A stretch of 64,000 nt of DNA from Ciona intestinalis (Eukaryota > Chordata > Ascidiacea > Phlebobranchia > Cionidae): positions 534,070-598,069 of the forward strand of contig NW_004190425.2 of NCBI RefSeq assembly GCF_000224145.3. The letters are read 5' to 3'. Both the position numbers and the translations under genes were made by a program. The number at the start of each line of letters is the position of its first letter. The first letter of the stretch is position 1. The notes under the pieces were generated by a model, which did not search any database, had not been told where the DNA came from, and saw only the letters and a list, made by a program, of their open reading frames with translations. Below, piece after piece: positions 37,083-49,600 of this stretch.

Positions 37083-40000
37083 ATGGCAGAAAAGGAAGAC
37101 ATAAAATCAGTTTCAGACAGTTTTTGTGGCCCTGAAAAATACTTTGCAAGTAAAACAACGTGTGGTGGAGTTTCATACTGGTGTGGTGGAATTCATAAAA
37201 CTCAAAAGTTCGCTTGGGTTATTATTGTATTAGGTACTGTAAGATGAAATTGCACAATTGCTATTTTTTGACTCCTTCTGTATTACAACTACAGGATTAA
37301 CTGCTGGATTGGCCTTTCAAGTTTTTCTGAGGATTTCTGCATATTTAAGCTATGCGGCAACCAGACAAACAACTGTTAAGTTTACATCCGAAATAGAATT
37401 TCCTGCAGTGACCATCTGTAACTTTAACAGGTCTGAATTGAGAAAGTAAAAATATAAAAACTGGGGTTCATAAAAAGAAATCAGGATAAATTGTTAAAAA
37501 CCAAAACAAAAATTAAACCTTTTAATCTGCCGATCACGTATCATATCATATATTCGTTTTATTAATAATTTCTTAAAAAACGGTGTACTGTAAAACAGGC
37601 AACAAAAGTATAAACGCAAGTCTAAATATTCGGTTAACAATGAATGACAATCCCGCGTAGCTTATCCATAAATAAATAGACATTCGGATCTAAATATTCT
37701 TTCAACAGCTCATCTGGTATATAAAAAACAAAGTGTATTTGAAATACAGTATTTCCGATGTTTTGTCTCCCACTCGTTAAAGTTTTCCAAGAAAGACTAA
37801 GCTTTTCTTCTTAGATGAGCCGTTCAAAGATTATTTACATACTAGCAGAAATAACAGAATACTTCAAATTCTTCAATCTAATTTTAATAAACATTTCAGA
37901 TATTTTGGTCTCATTTCTGCTCGAGAAGTATCTGCAGTCCATACACTGAACAGACTGACTTCACCACAAGTTTACAGTGATCTTGCTAACTCCTCAACCG
38001 GATTTGATTCCAGTCCACTGAGTTATTTTAATGATAGCTTTAGTGTGACATCATATTTGACACAAAAGGGATATCCTCTCGATTCGTCACCTATATTAAT
38101 ACATTGCATGTATGTATTCTTTTTGACTAATTATCATGACTTCTCATCCAGGTCCGTTATAATATCTTCAATTAAGCCATGAAGTATGTGAGCATTCTAA
38201 TATGTCCAGAAGCACATCAGCACTGAAACTAAGCTGTCTGGGACTTACTCTGTTACAAGGCTTTTTACATAGCACACTTATATTTAATTAGGCCTATTCT
38301 TGTTTTTTTATTCCACAGGTAAGTTTCTTGACATTTTCTACTATTTAATGACCAATGTTTGTTCTACATACAGTTTGCACTTTGCACCAATGATGCCTTT
38401 GGTATTGAAAGTGTTTTGCCCCATGCAGAAACTGTGGTTATGCTTTTAAAATAGTGCCGAATCAGCATAATTATTTTACAGGTTCCAATCGAAACCATGT
38501 ACAGCTGCAGATTTCACTCCTGTTATTACCAGAATGGGAAAATGTTACACTTTCAACAAAAGTAGGAGCATACAAAATGTTGCAGGTTCAGGTCAAGGGC
38601 TATTATTTATACTTATTGTTTTGCATTCATTATACACTGAAGAGCCTTTGCATGGAGAAATAGAGGCTGGAATAAGGTTCCAGGTAAAAACTGATTACAT
38701 CCACTAAAAGATAAGATTTTTTATTAGCTTTTTTTTCAGCTACATTCAAAATTCGAACCACCAGAAGTTCATAAATATGGAGTGGGTATTCCAACTGGTA
38801 TGAAAGCATTTTCTACAATTCAACGCACGGAAACCTCTTTGGTTGAATCACCTTGGGGAAAATGCAATCCCGGCACACAAAGAAATTTAAAATACTTCGA
38901 CACCTACACATTATCATCATGTGTACAAGGTAGGTACAAATCAAATCAAAGAATTCAAACATTTTAAAACACAGAACAGGCAGATACAGATTCATATTTT
39001 AAATCAAACGTAACTTATTGGTTGTAATGTTCACTGATTAAAGATAGATTCATAAAATTCAAGGGTTGACGTGCCTACCTTGCCACCCTAGGTTTGTTGC
39101 CTATGACTTAGGTTACTATAAACAAATATTTTTCACTGCATGGTGCAAAAAATAACAATAAGTCTGCACAAAACAAACCATCTCTTTGATGGTACCTGAA
39201 ACATATTATATATCTCAAACAAAAGCCTAATATTTTGACCTGTACATCATTCACATCAATGTCATTTTTTAGAATGCTTCACTGATCACTTAGTAGAAAG
39301 ATGTGGTTGCCGAACATTTGAACAATATTGGGCAAGCGATGTACCTGAATGTTCCATTGAACAAATGCTAAATTGTTCAACAGCTTATGTTGCTGAAATG
39401 GAACGAACGGTTTGTATCTTGCATTCAGGAGGCGACCAAGTTAAAATTTTGAAAAAAAATATATTTTTTAGTTGACTCCTGATAGTTGTTCGTGCAATCT
39501 TCCTTGTAAGTTTACAACATATGGAGTGACAACATCTTATGCTACAGCACCTAATTTTCCAACTCGCAATGCAATACAGGTAAAACATTGGATTATTATT
39601 TAAAAACACAATATCTGTATATTGTATTTGTATATTGCAAGAAAAAATACAATATCTGTATATTGTATATTATCACACTAAGATGAATAAGTGATGTGGT
39701 TTGCATTATTTGAAGAACATCTTTTTATTTCTACAGACCCTTATACATAACAACGATGTAGCCTTTGTTGGTGACAATTTTGTTGGACTCGATATATCTT
39801 ATGCGGTAATTGGATACACCAAAGTAGAACAATTCAAAGCCATCGATGAAAGCGCTTTACTCAGTGACATCGGTAGGAAGACTATACATTTAACTTTTTA
39901 TTGAATAATAACTGTGGGGTAAGATGGGACAACTTTGGCATATATTATCAAAACTTCCTGATTGTGTTTAAACATTGAAGTCGCAAGTCGGTATGATACA

Positions 40001-40468
40001 TTTTTATAATTCTTCGAATGTTCTTTGTTTACTACCAAATGAGAAAATAGGATAAAAAAGTGTACCATCTTCCCCAACCCTGCTTTATTATTTGTCCTAT
40101 AATATTTAGAGTGTACATGCATGCCCCCCTGTCCCCTGAATGTTAAATTCAATAGAAATTTAAACAGTTTTAAGCTACACCAAACAAACTTGTACCTAGT
40201 CTCTTATTATGTAGTAATTTTTAACCAAATATCAAAAAATCATCAGCCATATTAATATGCAGGTGGTCAACTTGGACTATGGCTTGGAATGAGTTTTGTA
40301 ACGTTGTTAGAATTATTTCAATACGTGATTATACGTTGCACTGCTTGGTTCAAAAAATTTAAACGAAAGAAGAAAACTTCCAAAATGAAGGAACAAAAAC
40401 TCCAAGCAGTAAAGGCATGGCATATGGAAAATCCAAATAAAGCTCAACAAATTAATGGAATATCTTGA
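37083..40468 (+). CDS. Acid-sensing ion channel / degenerin family subunit
   Basis: 496 residues in nine in-phase exons: 37083-37233, 37295-37445, 37900-38109, 38482-38683, 38740-38929, 39273-39409, 39472-39579, 39737-39872, 40263-40468. Trimeric amiloride-type cation channel of the plasma membrane. Seen: a short cytoplasmic N-terminus, TM1 (FAWVIIVLGLTAGLAFQVFL), the post-TM1 strand FPAVTICNFN, a thumb/palm cysteine pattern (PWGKCNPG, SSCVQECFTDHLVERCGCRTF, DSCSCNLPCKFTTYGV), TM2 with GQLGLWLGMSFVTLLELFQY, and a basic tail. Two signature spots differ from the family: the N-terminal His-Gly is Gly-Gly (TTCGGVSYW), and the selectivity-filter GAS is GMS. ATG 37083 is the first in-frame Met after the upstream non-coding stretch. 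Confidence 0.93.
39909..40088 (+). mobile_element. MITE-like element, last ASIC intron
   Basis: CTGTGGGGTAAGATGGGACA to CATCTTCCCCAACCCTGCT. Confidence 0.7.
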
Positions 40469-40572
40469 ACTATGTAGATGTACAGTTGTACATAATAATT
40501 ATCTTTCTCTATATATTGTCTATATAGAGCAAAACTATACTATGTGTTGTTTAAATATACTATGTTTGCATA

Positions 40573-40578
40573 AATAAA
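40573..40578 (+). terminator. Poly(A) signal of the ASIC gene
   Basis: AATAAA 105 bases after the stop. The protease gene ends convergently at 40952, and its own likely signal (ATTAAA on the minus strand, 40608-40603) falls next to this one, so the two 3' ends nearly touch. Nothing else is recognised in 40469-40951. Confidence 0.6.
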
Positions 40579-40951
40579 AGCCTATGCTACAAATTGCTTA
40601 GCTTTAATCAATGTGTATACTGCACACCTGCATAAACTTGTTTGCTAAGTCTCGTTTTGTTAATTAAATCAGCTTGTACTGGTAAAACCGCATAAAAAGG
40701 AAATATGACTTTCTTCACTTGCACACAAGACTGCAATCAGTGTAGCAAGTGAGAAAACAAACAAAATAGCTATTTAAACTTATTTCTGATATCAATACCG
40801 TAACATTCGAACAACAAAGTTAAGACTTTAAATGATTCAATACCAGCTGCACACAGGTTAGTTTTTACTTGAATATCATATGCAGTAGGAAACATCCATA
40901 CGCAGTTAAAACGAAATAGGCCAATAAATTCTACACAAAAAAATAGATTAC

Positions 40952-43900
40952 CTATGTCGTTATTGTTGCTATGGTGTCATCAATCCAGTCTCGATAGAAT
41001 GACACCCTTGCATAAACAGACGGCATATTACGGTAAGAACCACAGTTTCCAGCGTTAAATATTCCATGTACTTCGTCATTATCCTTATGCAGGCCATTGG
41101 AACAATACAACGGACTCCCACTATCTGAACTGCAACCATCAACACCTAATGAACCAGCGCATAAATGACAAGATCGGATACGACCTGGGCAACGTCGATT
41201 ATGGACGACAGGAACTCGAACTTCTTGTAGGACTGGTGGCGTTACATTTTGGTAAGCCTGTGAAGAAAGTAGAAATTGCGATACTTCGTGGTGAAAATTG
41301 GATTCTGTATCATACAAGCCAACCTATACGATTTTATTGGCTTAACAAGTTTTGGCACCAGAATAACAGAATCGTATAAACACCTTTCTATGGCTCTGGG
41401 GAATAAGGGGATACATCGACTATGAATTGGCGGTCGGTGGATAGGAATGTGTAATATGCTTATCGCAGACCTTTCAGCAATTGTAAACATATGCGCGGAT
41501 AGGAATGTGTAATATAACATATGCGCGGCTATCGGAAAAGATGTCGGAAATCTAAACCGCTGAGAAAATGCACTAACTTTGGGAAAATGTACCGACGGGA
41601 TTTAACCTGTCGGGAAATTACCGTTCAAGTGGCTAACCTTAATCCATCGCTGGTAGTCTGGAAATTGGTAGACCCCTACTCGTCCGCTTATACCCCAGCC
41701 GGTAAGGGTACATGATGTTGATCTTGTGTTTTCTCCTTGTTTTGGAAGTGACGCAAGCGCGACGTCACCGCTTGACAAATCAACAGCATCAGCTAACCGC
41801 AGTAGAGCAATGTCATTAAGATCTGGTTTCCTCCTATAAAAGGCGACATAACTAACTTCGTCGAGTTGGGTATTGAAAATTATAGAGTATATTGAAAAGC
41901 ATGAATGAATGTAACTTGCTTTAACCTCGCGTGGCTGAAAACGACAGTCGTAATAAAGCGGGTGTTCTGCTTCATATACACCTCGTACCAGTTTACGAGT
42001 ACCGATATATGTAACTCTGTGGGTAATTGTTTTTCGTTTTTTTTTGATATATATATCGTAGCCTATGGCTGACATTTTAGACAACCCATCAGTGACCACT
42101 GGATTGGAGCAATTGCCGTTAAGAGTCACACGCCCCTAATAGTAGTATTGTCTTTAAAAGCACCTAACTCATAATGGCTATATGGAGACGGGCCTTGAAG
42201 CCATTACATAAGGGTACATGTAGGCCCACTAACCAACTCTGCCACGACGCCAAACCGGACGTACAAGCACACTTGCTAAGTAGACTACAACTATCCAAGT
42301 ATCTATATGTACTATACCTATTATTACAATAATGTGGATGACAAACGACCAAATCCACGGATCGAACTTGCCCATCGCCTTCAACCGATAATGAACTGAA
42401 ATGTCTCCCAACAGCAACTTTCAAAATGTTTAAATCGACAGACTTGGATGCACAAAATCTCTACGGTAAAAAGTATGTCATTATTATTTGACAAACGCTC
42501 TGAGGTATAATAGCCTACATAAACTAGCAGTAACCATCCATAATAACCTTTTATACGGTAACTTAGTATTGGGTATAGGCTATACATGAATAAAGAAACT
42601 TTGACAGTCTAATTTTTAAAAATACATTTCCAGAAACTGACATTTTGTAAGCATATATTACGCCATATACGCAAGCGCTATCATTTGAAATGAAGCCACG
42701 TTAGTGGGCCATCCGACCAAACACAACGACTAACTTTTGGGTGACAACCCATTAAGACTAACGTACCAAAAATCTGGGTATCGTATTTTACCTCTAGCAC
42801 ACAATGTCGAGCAGTAAGCACCCAGCGTTCGTGAATAATCACCCCACCGCATGTTGGTGGGAAACCAGGTATTGGATCCCTCGTCCATTCACTCTTTGTA
42901 TAATAAACGTAAGCATTGGATCGTCGGTATTTTGCACTCGCTGGCTGTCCGCCCACAATCTGTATTTGCCAATTAGTTAAAAGTATAATACTGTGGGATA
43001 CGATGAAATAACGCGCTCGAATCCAAATCCCACATTTCCTGAACGTGTTTAAACAACTACCACACTATTTTAGAGTGTTCCAGATAAGTTTATACAACTG
43101 TCGCAGCCCATGTGTTCCATATCACCCCCTCCATGAGACCCATGTTCCCCCATCCTATTATACGTATAGCATTAGCAAATAAGGCACAATATGCGAAATA
43201 CAATGCATATGTATATAGGCGTCAAATTAGGAGCTGAAAAGGCATTATTACCCATTTTGTTTTAGTATATTACTGTGGGAAAAGATGGGAAACTTTTAAC
43301 ACATAATATACCGCATTTCATCGTATTTCAATCAATTATAACAACGGTCTATCGCGAGAACATGGTCTATAATATTTTGAATGTTCTTTGTTTACTACCA
43401 AATAGGTCGAGAAAATAGAGTTAAAAGGTGTTCTATCTTCCCCCATTCTATTGTATTACTTGAAAATTGTTTTTTTTTTGTGTGTATGACATATACGTGT
43501 ATAACATAATAAGTTACCTTAAAACGAATTAATATTGATTTTTGTTGTTCATCTTGTGTTTTTTCATCTTGATGCGAAGCTAAAATTAATATAGAATAAA
43601 AATAAAGTGTGAAGTCTAAGCCTTCAAATAATAATCTTCGAAAATGGTAAAATCTGTACTGTGAAATTAAACTTACTTTTAAAGAGAAAAAAAGAGAAAA
43701 AAAATTTAAAGAGAAAAAAAAAGAGAAAAAAAACATTGACTAATATTTACAGAAATACAAGAAGAAACTACATTCACACGCTTACAGACTTACGTAGCTG
43801 CTCATCACAACATGTCCAACACGAATCAGCGTGAGCAGAACAACAATCACATTCACGTGACATCCGATCAACCCTTGGTGTTATCCACCCCATTCTACCA

Positions 43901-45010
43901 CTATGGCAACAGGCATGACGTAACGGATCATACGGCTTCTGGGAATATATTAAGGTATTTATATTACATTATATATAAAAAATACTATACTGTTAGGTAC
44001 AATAGTATACTGCTAGGTGTAGGCGAAAGTTGGGATACCGTTATAGCATATAAACCCATGTTTCCCCATCAAGTTTTTAGCAATGAACAATTGATAGTGG
44101 CGGTGCTATACGGTTAATTAATTTGTAAATATGCGTTGTTTTCTGATAAACGGGACGAGAACAAAGGATGAAAACATGTCCCATATTTCCCCATCCTACT
44201 ATAAAAACTGGTTTAAACCAATCTAATAGTGATTTCGTTGAAACGCGGTCGTTCCTGCAAAATGTATGTTTGTGTCATTTTATCAGCACCTTTGCGGTTT
44301 TTATAGAATTTTACTGTGAGCCAGCGGAAACCTAAGAATTTCTGAAAAAACTCAAAATAGTTCAAACAAATTAAAAAAGACCCAAAAGTAATAAATTCGT
44401 AATGAAAAAATTACATAAAAACTCTAATACTTTATTATTGCGGCACGATATAATATTGGTTGCCTTTTATTTAAAAAATGAAAAGCCTAATATCAAGTAG
44501 GTAGAACATGAATAAACCTACCCCGTCGTAACCTGCAGGGCAACAATCACGTTGCGTTGAAATATGGTGACGCTTTGTAACAAGAGTTCGTACCCGCTTA
44601 CCACTTGTATGTAAGCATCCATTTTCCAACACACACTCTGAATCAAATCCAGACCAATGTCCATTAGATTGGCAACGCCTAAAAAAATGCGGTGAAAACT
44701 TGAACAAATACGTTAATTACATGACTGCTTACCTGCATACAGATCCGCGTAGTTTATACCCTTCTAAGCAGGTATAGGTACAAACAGACCCATACTCCCT
44801 ATGCTTAGTACAAGCAACAGACTTCTCATTCTCAGGGATATGAATAGCTTTGCATGTCATAACTTCTGTATCCCTTTTATGTTGACGCATTCTACTAACG
44901 CGATGGACCAACCAACCGCTTACCACCACAAGTAAGACAACTAAAGCGTGGCGTAACCTAGCGTTGCGAAAACGACCAAAAAAGCTGAACACTTTTGGAC
45001 AGTAACTCAT
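40952..45010 (-). CDS. Type II transmembrane serine protease: sushi, Cys-rich linker, S1 domain
   Basis: 470 residues in eight in-phase exons: 45010-44733, 44678-44522, 43938-43794, 43579-43518, 42959-42792, 42442-42318, 41851-41680, 41257-40952. TM segment ~22-35 (ALVVLLVVVSGWLV) after a basic N-terminus, one sushi/CCP domain (Cys53-Cys109, with WSGFDSEC), then a Cys-rich stretch with RDCCPAGYDGKPYDPLRHACC and CDCCSAHADSCWTCC. The propeptide end RFK is followed by IVGG (residue 215), so trypsin-like activation after Lys is possible. Catalytic His266 (LTARHC), Asp325 (NDIALL) and Ser415 (CSSDSGSP) are present, and Asp409 in VDGCSS predicts Lys/Arg specificity. Gly193 of the oxyanion hole is Ser, and the SWG substrate strand reads NAG, so activity may be reduced. 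The two linker exons (43938-43794, 43579-43518) rest on phase and splice sites only. Confidence 0.82.
41900..42245 (-). mobile_element. SINE, protease intron
   Basis: Nearly full length, from AATGAATGTAACTTGCTTTA to CTAACCAACTCTGCCACGAC. It starts about 50 bases from exon 41851-41680. Confidence 0.75.
42988..43161 (+). mobile_element. Diverged MITE-like element, protease intron
   Basis: TACTGTGGGATACGATGAAA to TTCCCCCATCCTATTATA; the interior is only weakly similar. Confidence 0.45.
43269..43453 (+). mobile_element. MITE-like element, protease intron
   Basis: TACTGTGGGAAAAGATGGGA to CTATCTTCCCCCATTCTATT, interior well matched. It ends about 65 bases from exon 43579-43518. Confidence 0.65.
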
Positions 45011-46697
45011 TGCCGGTATTGAGTTTCACACAAATACTCCACAAAATACAAAATAGTTTCGTAAAATGACGATATGCAGCTTTTTTCAGCTCGTTAAGTT
45101 CTAATGACGTTAATAATTACTTTAAATCAGCTTTCTAAATCAGAAACGAGAGGCATTCATTTTCGACATGAATTACTTTGAATAAATCTGTCCACGAAAG
45201 AAAATGTCTTCGTGAGAATATTGGTTTATTTCATTCAGAATAAATTTCGACATTTTCAAAAAAACGTAGTGATATGAAAAACGATAACATCAGAAACTAT
45301 CTTATTCGAACTCAAAGGTTTGAAAACGATTAATTAACGTAAATAAAACACGTTAGATATATGAAACAGTATTCGTTTTACACAACCATTTAGTATTAAA
45401 TATTACAAGAGTTCAAGTAGAAGCTGCATTTTCATGCTATGCTGTGGATATTCCCGGTCTGCGAAAGATACAGTTAGAATTACTTTTTTTATTATAGATC
45501 GTAATAAAAAACAGTGGTAGGCTATACGCATAATGTCACCTACATTTGTTACTTCAAACACGCCTTTGCGCTTACTTATTTTTATAAAGTCTTCGTGTAA
45601 AAAAACAGTAGACCACACATATTGGCATCTATGTTTGTGACTTCAAAAACGCCCTGACGCCAGTTAACTATACAAAAGGCCTACGCCCTACATGCTACCA
45701 AATATCAAGCAAGGCAGGCAGCGAGACGCGAGTTGACGAAAGAATGTCACTAATTAGCATTGCGTGGCGGGGCAACGTCAGTTATAACATGGGTTGAAGA
45801 CATTTCCTGTCTCATATTTCTAATAAACCCACCATAGTGTTAATATTACGCAATATTATATATACTTGGTTCTGGTTTACACACAAGCTGTATTGTGTGA
45901 AACCGTAAGCATATATGGTATCGTTTGGGACAAGTAATTAGTGAATGGCAAACGGTAACGATCTAGAGCACCCGTGTTATAACATAACGACTGTCGTTGC
46001 CATCTAGGTGGGGATGAAACAAATTTCATTCATTTATCAATCAACATACGAGTTTAGGTCCTAACAGGACTCGCCCAACAACAGTTAGCCTATATCAGCC
46101 TATTTAAAGCAAATGGGCTTTTAGCCTTCGCATCCAATTAGATGCCTAATATTTATATATTTGGTGTAGGTTGGGGTAAGATGGGACACGTCTTCAATCC
46201 CTTTTCTCGTGCAATTTGGTAATAAACAGATTATTTACAGAGTCATCTATCCGTAGCCTCACGATTAAAAGCATTCTTAATTGTTCAAAATAGTATCATG
46301 AAATATGGGATTGAGTTGCAAGCTGCTTACGGTATTCCACCTTATCCCCCAGTACTACATATGCCAGTACTATTTGTCCGGCGTATGTGTCCTTGGGCAT
46401 GACAATTAAGGGCAATTGCTCCAACCCAGTGGTGACTAATGGGTCGTCCAAATTATCAGCCATACATAAAAAATAAAAAATCCCCCCCAAAAATAAAGCT
46501 GGCACGAAGTGTATAAACCCGTGTTATAACGACTGTTTGTTTTCCGGCCACGCAAGGATAAAGCAAGTTACGTCATTTGTTCATCAGCCAAACATAAAAA
46601 ATACCCCCAAAATAAACACCCACAAAGTAACATACTTAGTAACACGTAAGCTGGCACGAGGTGTATAAAACAGAACATGTTACATTCATCCCGTAAT
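45011..46697. other. Intergenic region upstream of the protease gene
   Basis: 1.7 kb between the protease start and the 3' end of the lectin receptor, both on the minus strand. It contains a SINE tail (~45890-46040), a partial MITE-like element (~46165-46310) and two further SINE pieces (46340-46690). The rest (45011-45880) is unassigned, and I see no gene there. Confidence 0.6.
46340..46690 (+). mobile_element. SINE plus second SINE tail, 3' of lectin receptor
   Basis: One copy (46355-46575) is followed directly by another tail (46576-46690) that ends ~10 bases from the receptor's stop codon. The first part of the receptor's 3' untranslated region therefore appears to be SINE-derived. Confidence 0.65.
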
Positions 46698-49600
46698 CTA
46701 TATACTTACATCATCTAAAGACATAGGATTTTCGAATCCACCCTTTCCTTCACTTGCAGGTGGTGCAGAAGTAGTTGTTGACGAACCAGACCATGATGGA
46801 AGGCTCACAGATGGCAAGCTCTTACCTGAGCTGCCTCTACAGTAATAAATACCAACTCCAACCAATACAATGGCCACAATAACCCCAATGATGATGCCGG
46901 CAATTGCACCACCAGATAAACCACCACCTACAGGGTTTTGTGATGGAGCAACAGGAATGCCTGATGGTCCTGCTGCAGTACCTGAGTGTAAGAAAGTAAT
47001 TTTTCAAATGTGCTAAAACATAACACAGTGTTTCTCAGCGATGTCAACCCAAAAGTGGTTCAGTATGTGGTACAGAAAAGCATTTCACAGTTAATAAGAG
47101 TTAAATCGTGACGTCAAATGTTTAAAAAATGTAGTTTTAAAGGAATATGTTCCTTTACAATAAGGAATATTGCCTAAATAGGAAATTATATACTATTGTT
47201 ATATTAAGTTAAATTAAACATAAATGGCACATTTGTCTGCTAGGTGTAGCGACCGCACTTATTTTCCTCCAATTAAAAGTTAAAATGTTTTTAACTGTAA
47301 ATTTGTAAGCATATTTTAACAACTGTTGTTTTGTCGCTATATCGTGTCTTTTCTTTAAAATATTTCTAACTGTTTGTTACTGTAATCGAAGACACAAATA
47401 AAGTTATTATTATAATATATTCCTTAACTGATTTATTTGTTAAAAAATGCTACTGTGAAAATATTAAAAGTTAAACACATACCTTCAGGATAGAAACAGC
47501 CAGTGTTGTTCCCGCCAACAAACTCAGGATCCCAACAACAACCACGTCTTGATACGCAGTAAGATTCATCTATTCCATCAAACCCACAATCCAGTCTGTA
47601 CTTAGATGGTACGTTACACCTTGTATAATCTGCAAAACAACTTATTTGAACGGAAAATCGCAAGATTTTTTCCATAAAATACAGAAAAGCGGTAAAAGTT
47701 ACAGAATAAACTAGAAAAAGTACAGTTAACTTAAAAATGCAAGAACTTTGTAAAAACTAGGTATTTCTATTACATTTTCATTTAATACTAATTCCAATGC
47801 GCACATAAACAACAGTTTTTAACAAAGAAAAAAAGCATGAAAATAAAAAATAGTAACCTCTTGCTTTTCTGCAAACAAATCCTCTCGTTTCGAAACAACT
47901 GACATCATTCCATGTTCCATCCCATGGATACATCTCAACGCATTCCTCATTTTCTTGTCCATTAGGTTCATACTGACCCCAGTTAAAATAATCGGCAGGT
48001 GTTTCATCTTTCCATTGCCAGCCATCTTAAAAGAAAGAGATATTTTAATGGCCTTTTACTTATGAGCTACCAAGAATGCAACTTTGTGTGTGTTCGCTTA
48101 CAATATTTTTCCCACATAGAGTAGCAGAAGAAAATAAATCAGAAAAAATAAAGTGAAATAATAATAACTTTATTTGTCTCTTCAAATATGGTAGCGAAGA
48201 TTTAGAAATATTTTAAACAAAAAGACAGGATATAACAGTTGGTAAAAACACGCTTACAGTTAAAAACATATTTACATTTAATTGGAAGATAATAAGCACG
48301 GTCGCTACACCTAGCGGACAAACAAGCCATTGTGTTTGATTATTAGTGGTTTCATTAGACTTTTACTTATGAGTTATGACTAAAAATGTAACTTTGTATG
48401 TAATTATTTTTCCCACATAACATAGCTGAACAAAATAAATCAAGTTTACACCATCTTACCGAATCCATCACTGGACAATCCAATAAACAGATTATGCGAG
48501 TTAGCTCCATTGATATATGAAATGACTGCTTGGACTTCATCGCTACTGTGGAAGCTGGCAAGTGTCGCTCCACGCTCCTCACACATGTAAGTGGATTCAT
48601 ACCAAGATCGAGTCGCTTCATCGGTCAATCCAAACTGTAGAAACAGTGAATAACAGTTAAAGAATGAATGAATGTAACTTACTTAATCCTCTCGAAGCCG
48701 GAAACGACAGACGCTATAACACAGGTGTTTTGTTTCATACACCTCATGCCAGCTTACGAGTTACCAAGTATGTTACTATGGTGGTGATTATTTTTTTCTT
48801 ATATTTTTATGTGCGGCTGAAATTTTGCACAAACCATAAGTGACCAATGGGTTGAAGCAGTTCATGTCATGTGTTTTTCTTAAAGACACATACACCCTCA
48901 ATGTTAGCAGCGAAGAGCATTGAACCCATTACCTCTGGGTTAGAGGGTTAAATGTGACTTGAATGATTTTAACTCGTTCAAAAAAAAAACAGTCAATAAA
49001 TTGTACCTCAATGTAATAGCAGAATTGGCCAAAAGCGAAAAATCCTGGATCACAATCTCCAGTTCCAGGGAAGGGGGTTGTTGGGATTGGTGCAAAGGAT
49101 TGCTTACATACATATGGCATTGGTGTGCTGCATGATGTGCTTCCTGATGATGATACCGCAGACCATGTTCCATCCCTACCACAAAATGTTTTAATAAATG
49201 TCATTTTCATTTTTTTGTCACTTTTCAGTTTTTGTTTTAATGAATGTCACTTTCAGTCTTATTTTCCAAAACTTGTGCCCATTACAAGTTAGGACATATG
49301 TTACTTTATGAGTGATTGTATGTTTTATTTTTACTTTTTTGTTGTATTTTTTGTACTTTCTGCCTAAGCGGTGGCCATTAATTAGGTGAAAACAACACTA
49401 TCTGTTAAACAAGTTGGCTGAAAGTAGCAATATGCATTATTAACAGAAGTCTTATTATTAAAAAATCTACACAGGGCATTCTTAAAAACATATTTTTCAA
49501 AAACAATCCACTAATGTTTCGGTCTAAAAACCATAGATTTCACCAGCAACAACAAAATATTTAAACACAACCAAATACAGAATAAACTTCTTACTTGTTC

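Noticed and set aside
43675..43740. A-rich AGAGAAAAAAA tract as a regulatory element
   Set aside because: Short purine-rich simple repeat in an intron with no other signal.
43812..44117. 101-codon plus-strand frame beginning MSNTNQREQNN
   Set aside because: It runs antisense over the Cys-rich linker exon of the protease, whose splice phases on the minus strand fit, and then into repeat sequence.
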